This document shows positions 63,364-64,000 of a stretch of 64,000 nucleotides of DNA, piece by piece. The stretch spans positions 124,001-188,000 of the forward strand of contig JBMONF010000038.1 in assembly GCA_049323455.1 (NCBI GenBank), in the 5' to 3' direction. Below the pieces are notes generated by a model. The model saw only the letters and a program-made list of their open reading frames with translations, searched no databases and was not told where the DNA came from. How positions within the stretch are numbered: the first letter of the stretch is position 1; the number at the start of each line of letters is the position of its first letter. Both the position numbers and the translations under genes were made by a program. Source of the stretch: Hypericibacter sp049323455 (GTDB lineage Bacteria > Pseudomonadota > Alphaproteobacteria > Dongiales > Dongiaceae).

Positions 63364-64000
63364 ATGACCTCCGCCTTCAAAGCCGCGCTCCTCGCGCATC
63401 ATGCGGGCGACCACGCCACCGCCGAACGGCTCTATCGCCGCGCCATCGAGGAGGGCACGGAGGCGCGTGCCGCGCGCTACAACCTGGCCTTGCTCTACGC
63501 CGAGCAGCGCGCCTTCGCGCAAGCCAAGCCGCTGCTCTTGAGCCTGATCGCCGAGCCCAAGGCCGATGCCGAGATCCATCTGCTGCTGGGGCGGATCTTC
63601 ATGGCGGAAGGCGACAGTGCGGCGGCGCGCGCGCCCCTGGAGCAGGCCTTGGCGCTCGATCCCGCCAAGGTCCCAGCACGGCTCGAGCTGGCGCGTCTGC
63701 TGGGTGCGGCGCGCGACTATGCGCGGGCCGTCGAGCTCTTGCGGGCCGTGCCGGAAACGGCGCCGGCCGAGCAGCGGATGCCGGCGCTGCGCCTGCTGGC
63801 CGATCTCGAGATCGCCTGGGCCGAGGCCGATCCGGCCGAGGAAACCCGGCATCTGGACGAGGCGGAGGCCGCTTTGCGTGCCTGCCTGGCGCTGGCGCCG
63901 AGCCACCCCGGCCTGCTCAACAACCTGACGCTTCTGCTCACGCGCCGCGGCCGGCTCGAGGAGGCCGAGCGGCACGGCCGCGCGCTGCTGGCGCTGGCGC
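63364..64000 (+). CDS. TPR repeat protein, 3' end outside the window
   Basis: The open frame from ATG 63364 runs off the window edge without a stop (212 codons seen). TPR-like repeats are clear (AERLYRRAIEEGTEARAARYNLALLYAEQRAFAQAK, then LEQALALDPAKVPARLELARLLG). No catalytic domain is seen in the visible part. It may be followed by an enzymatic domain, as in TPR-sulfotransferase or TPR-glycosyltransferase proteins, but this cannot be checked here. Confidence 0.8.
   Translation, partial: MTSAFKAALLAHHAGDHATAERLYRRAIEEGTEARAARYNLALLYAEQRAFAQAKPLLLSLIAEPKADAEIHLLLGRIFMAEGDSAAARAPLEQALALDPAKVPARLELARLLGAARDYARAVELLRAVPETAPAEQRMPALRLLADLEIAWAEADPAEETRHLDEAEAALRACLALAPSHPGLLNNLTLLLTRRGRLEEAERHGRALLALA

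Overview
This 64 kb window is GC-rich chromosomal DNA from an alphaproteobacterium, most likely from or near the Rhodospirillales. The lineage call rests on gene order: hemJ-hemH-hemE next to ppsR-maf-aroE-coaE-dnaQ-secB-timA-mltA, and leuS-lptE-holA beside parB-parA-rsmG-mnmG-mnmE. It also rests on alphaproteobacterial families such as DUF3576, DUF6489, the double-domain dCTP deaminase and propeptide-type HslV. Most of the window is densely packed core genome, with many four-base start/stop overlaps (ATGA, GTGA, TTGA) that suggest translational coupling. No rRNA, tRNA, CRISPR array, prophage or intact insertion sequence was seen.

Layout. 0-4 kb: a TPR/O-GlcNAc-transferase-like protein and two convergent sulfotransferases. 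4-10.4 kb: lipoprotein DUF3576, a thioredoxin-fold/2OG-oxygenase fusion, leuS-lptE-holA. 10.4-16.9 kb: the minus-strand segregation and tRNA-modification block parB-parA-rsmG-mnmG-mnmE plus an Fe-S protein, with two perfect parS sites. 17-24.7 kb: a DUF255 protein, ogt, a quinone reductase, a glycolipid-binding-domain protein and a giant zinc-ribbon/cyclase/ATPase/TPR protein. 24.8-29 kb: rho and the haem genes hemJ, hemH, hemE. 28.97-29.49 kb: a gene-free interval in the Caulobacter/Rickettsia oriC position, proposed here as the replication origin. 29.5-37 kb: ppsR, maf, aroE, coaE, dnaQ, secB, timA, mltA. 37-42 kb: a lactate-utilisation (lutABC-like) locus interrupted by a DUF1036 gene, then smr and a small HTH regulator. 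42-45.6 kb: hslUV and dCTP deaminase. 45.6-53.2 kb: a repeat-flanked GIY-YIG gene, an AidB-like acyl-CoA dehydrogenase, serB-serC-serA, a ParE/ParD toxin-antitoxin pair and a DUF1127 gene. 53.2-57.9 kb: hisB-hisH-GNAT-hisA-hisF-hisE-HIT. 57.9-61.4 kb: a more AT-rich restriction-modification island (a PD-(D/E)XK nuclease, two DNA methyltransferases and a small ribbon-helix-helix protein). 61.4-64 kb: comM and a truncated TPR gene.

The most unusual signal is a dispersed set of palindromic repeats. One family (outer CGTCG...CGACG, two GC-rich hairpins, about 65-130 bp) occurs about ten times. Two copies lie in frame inside genes (the OGT-like gene and smr) and are translated. One sits inside a second palindrome type, and three near-identical copies plus a half copy surround the GIY-YIG gene. 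The other notable items are the candidate oriC with nearby parS sites, the apparent type IIS-like restriction system, and a 2OG oxygenase carrying a cysteine-less thioredoxin-like domain.
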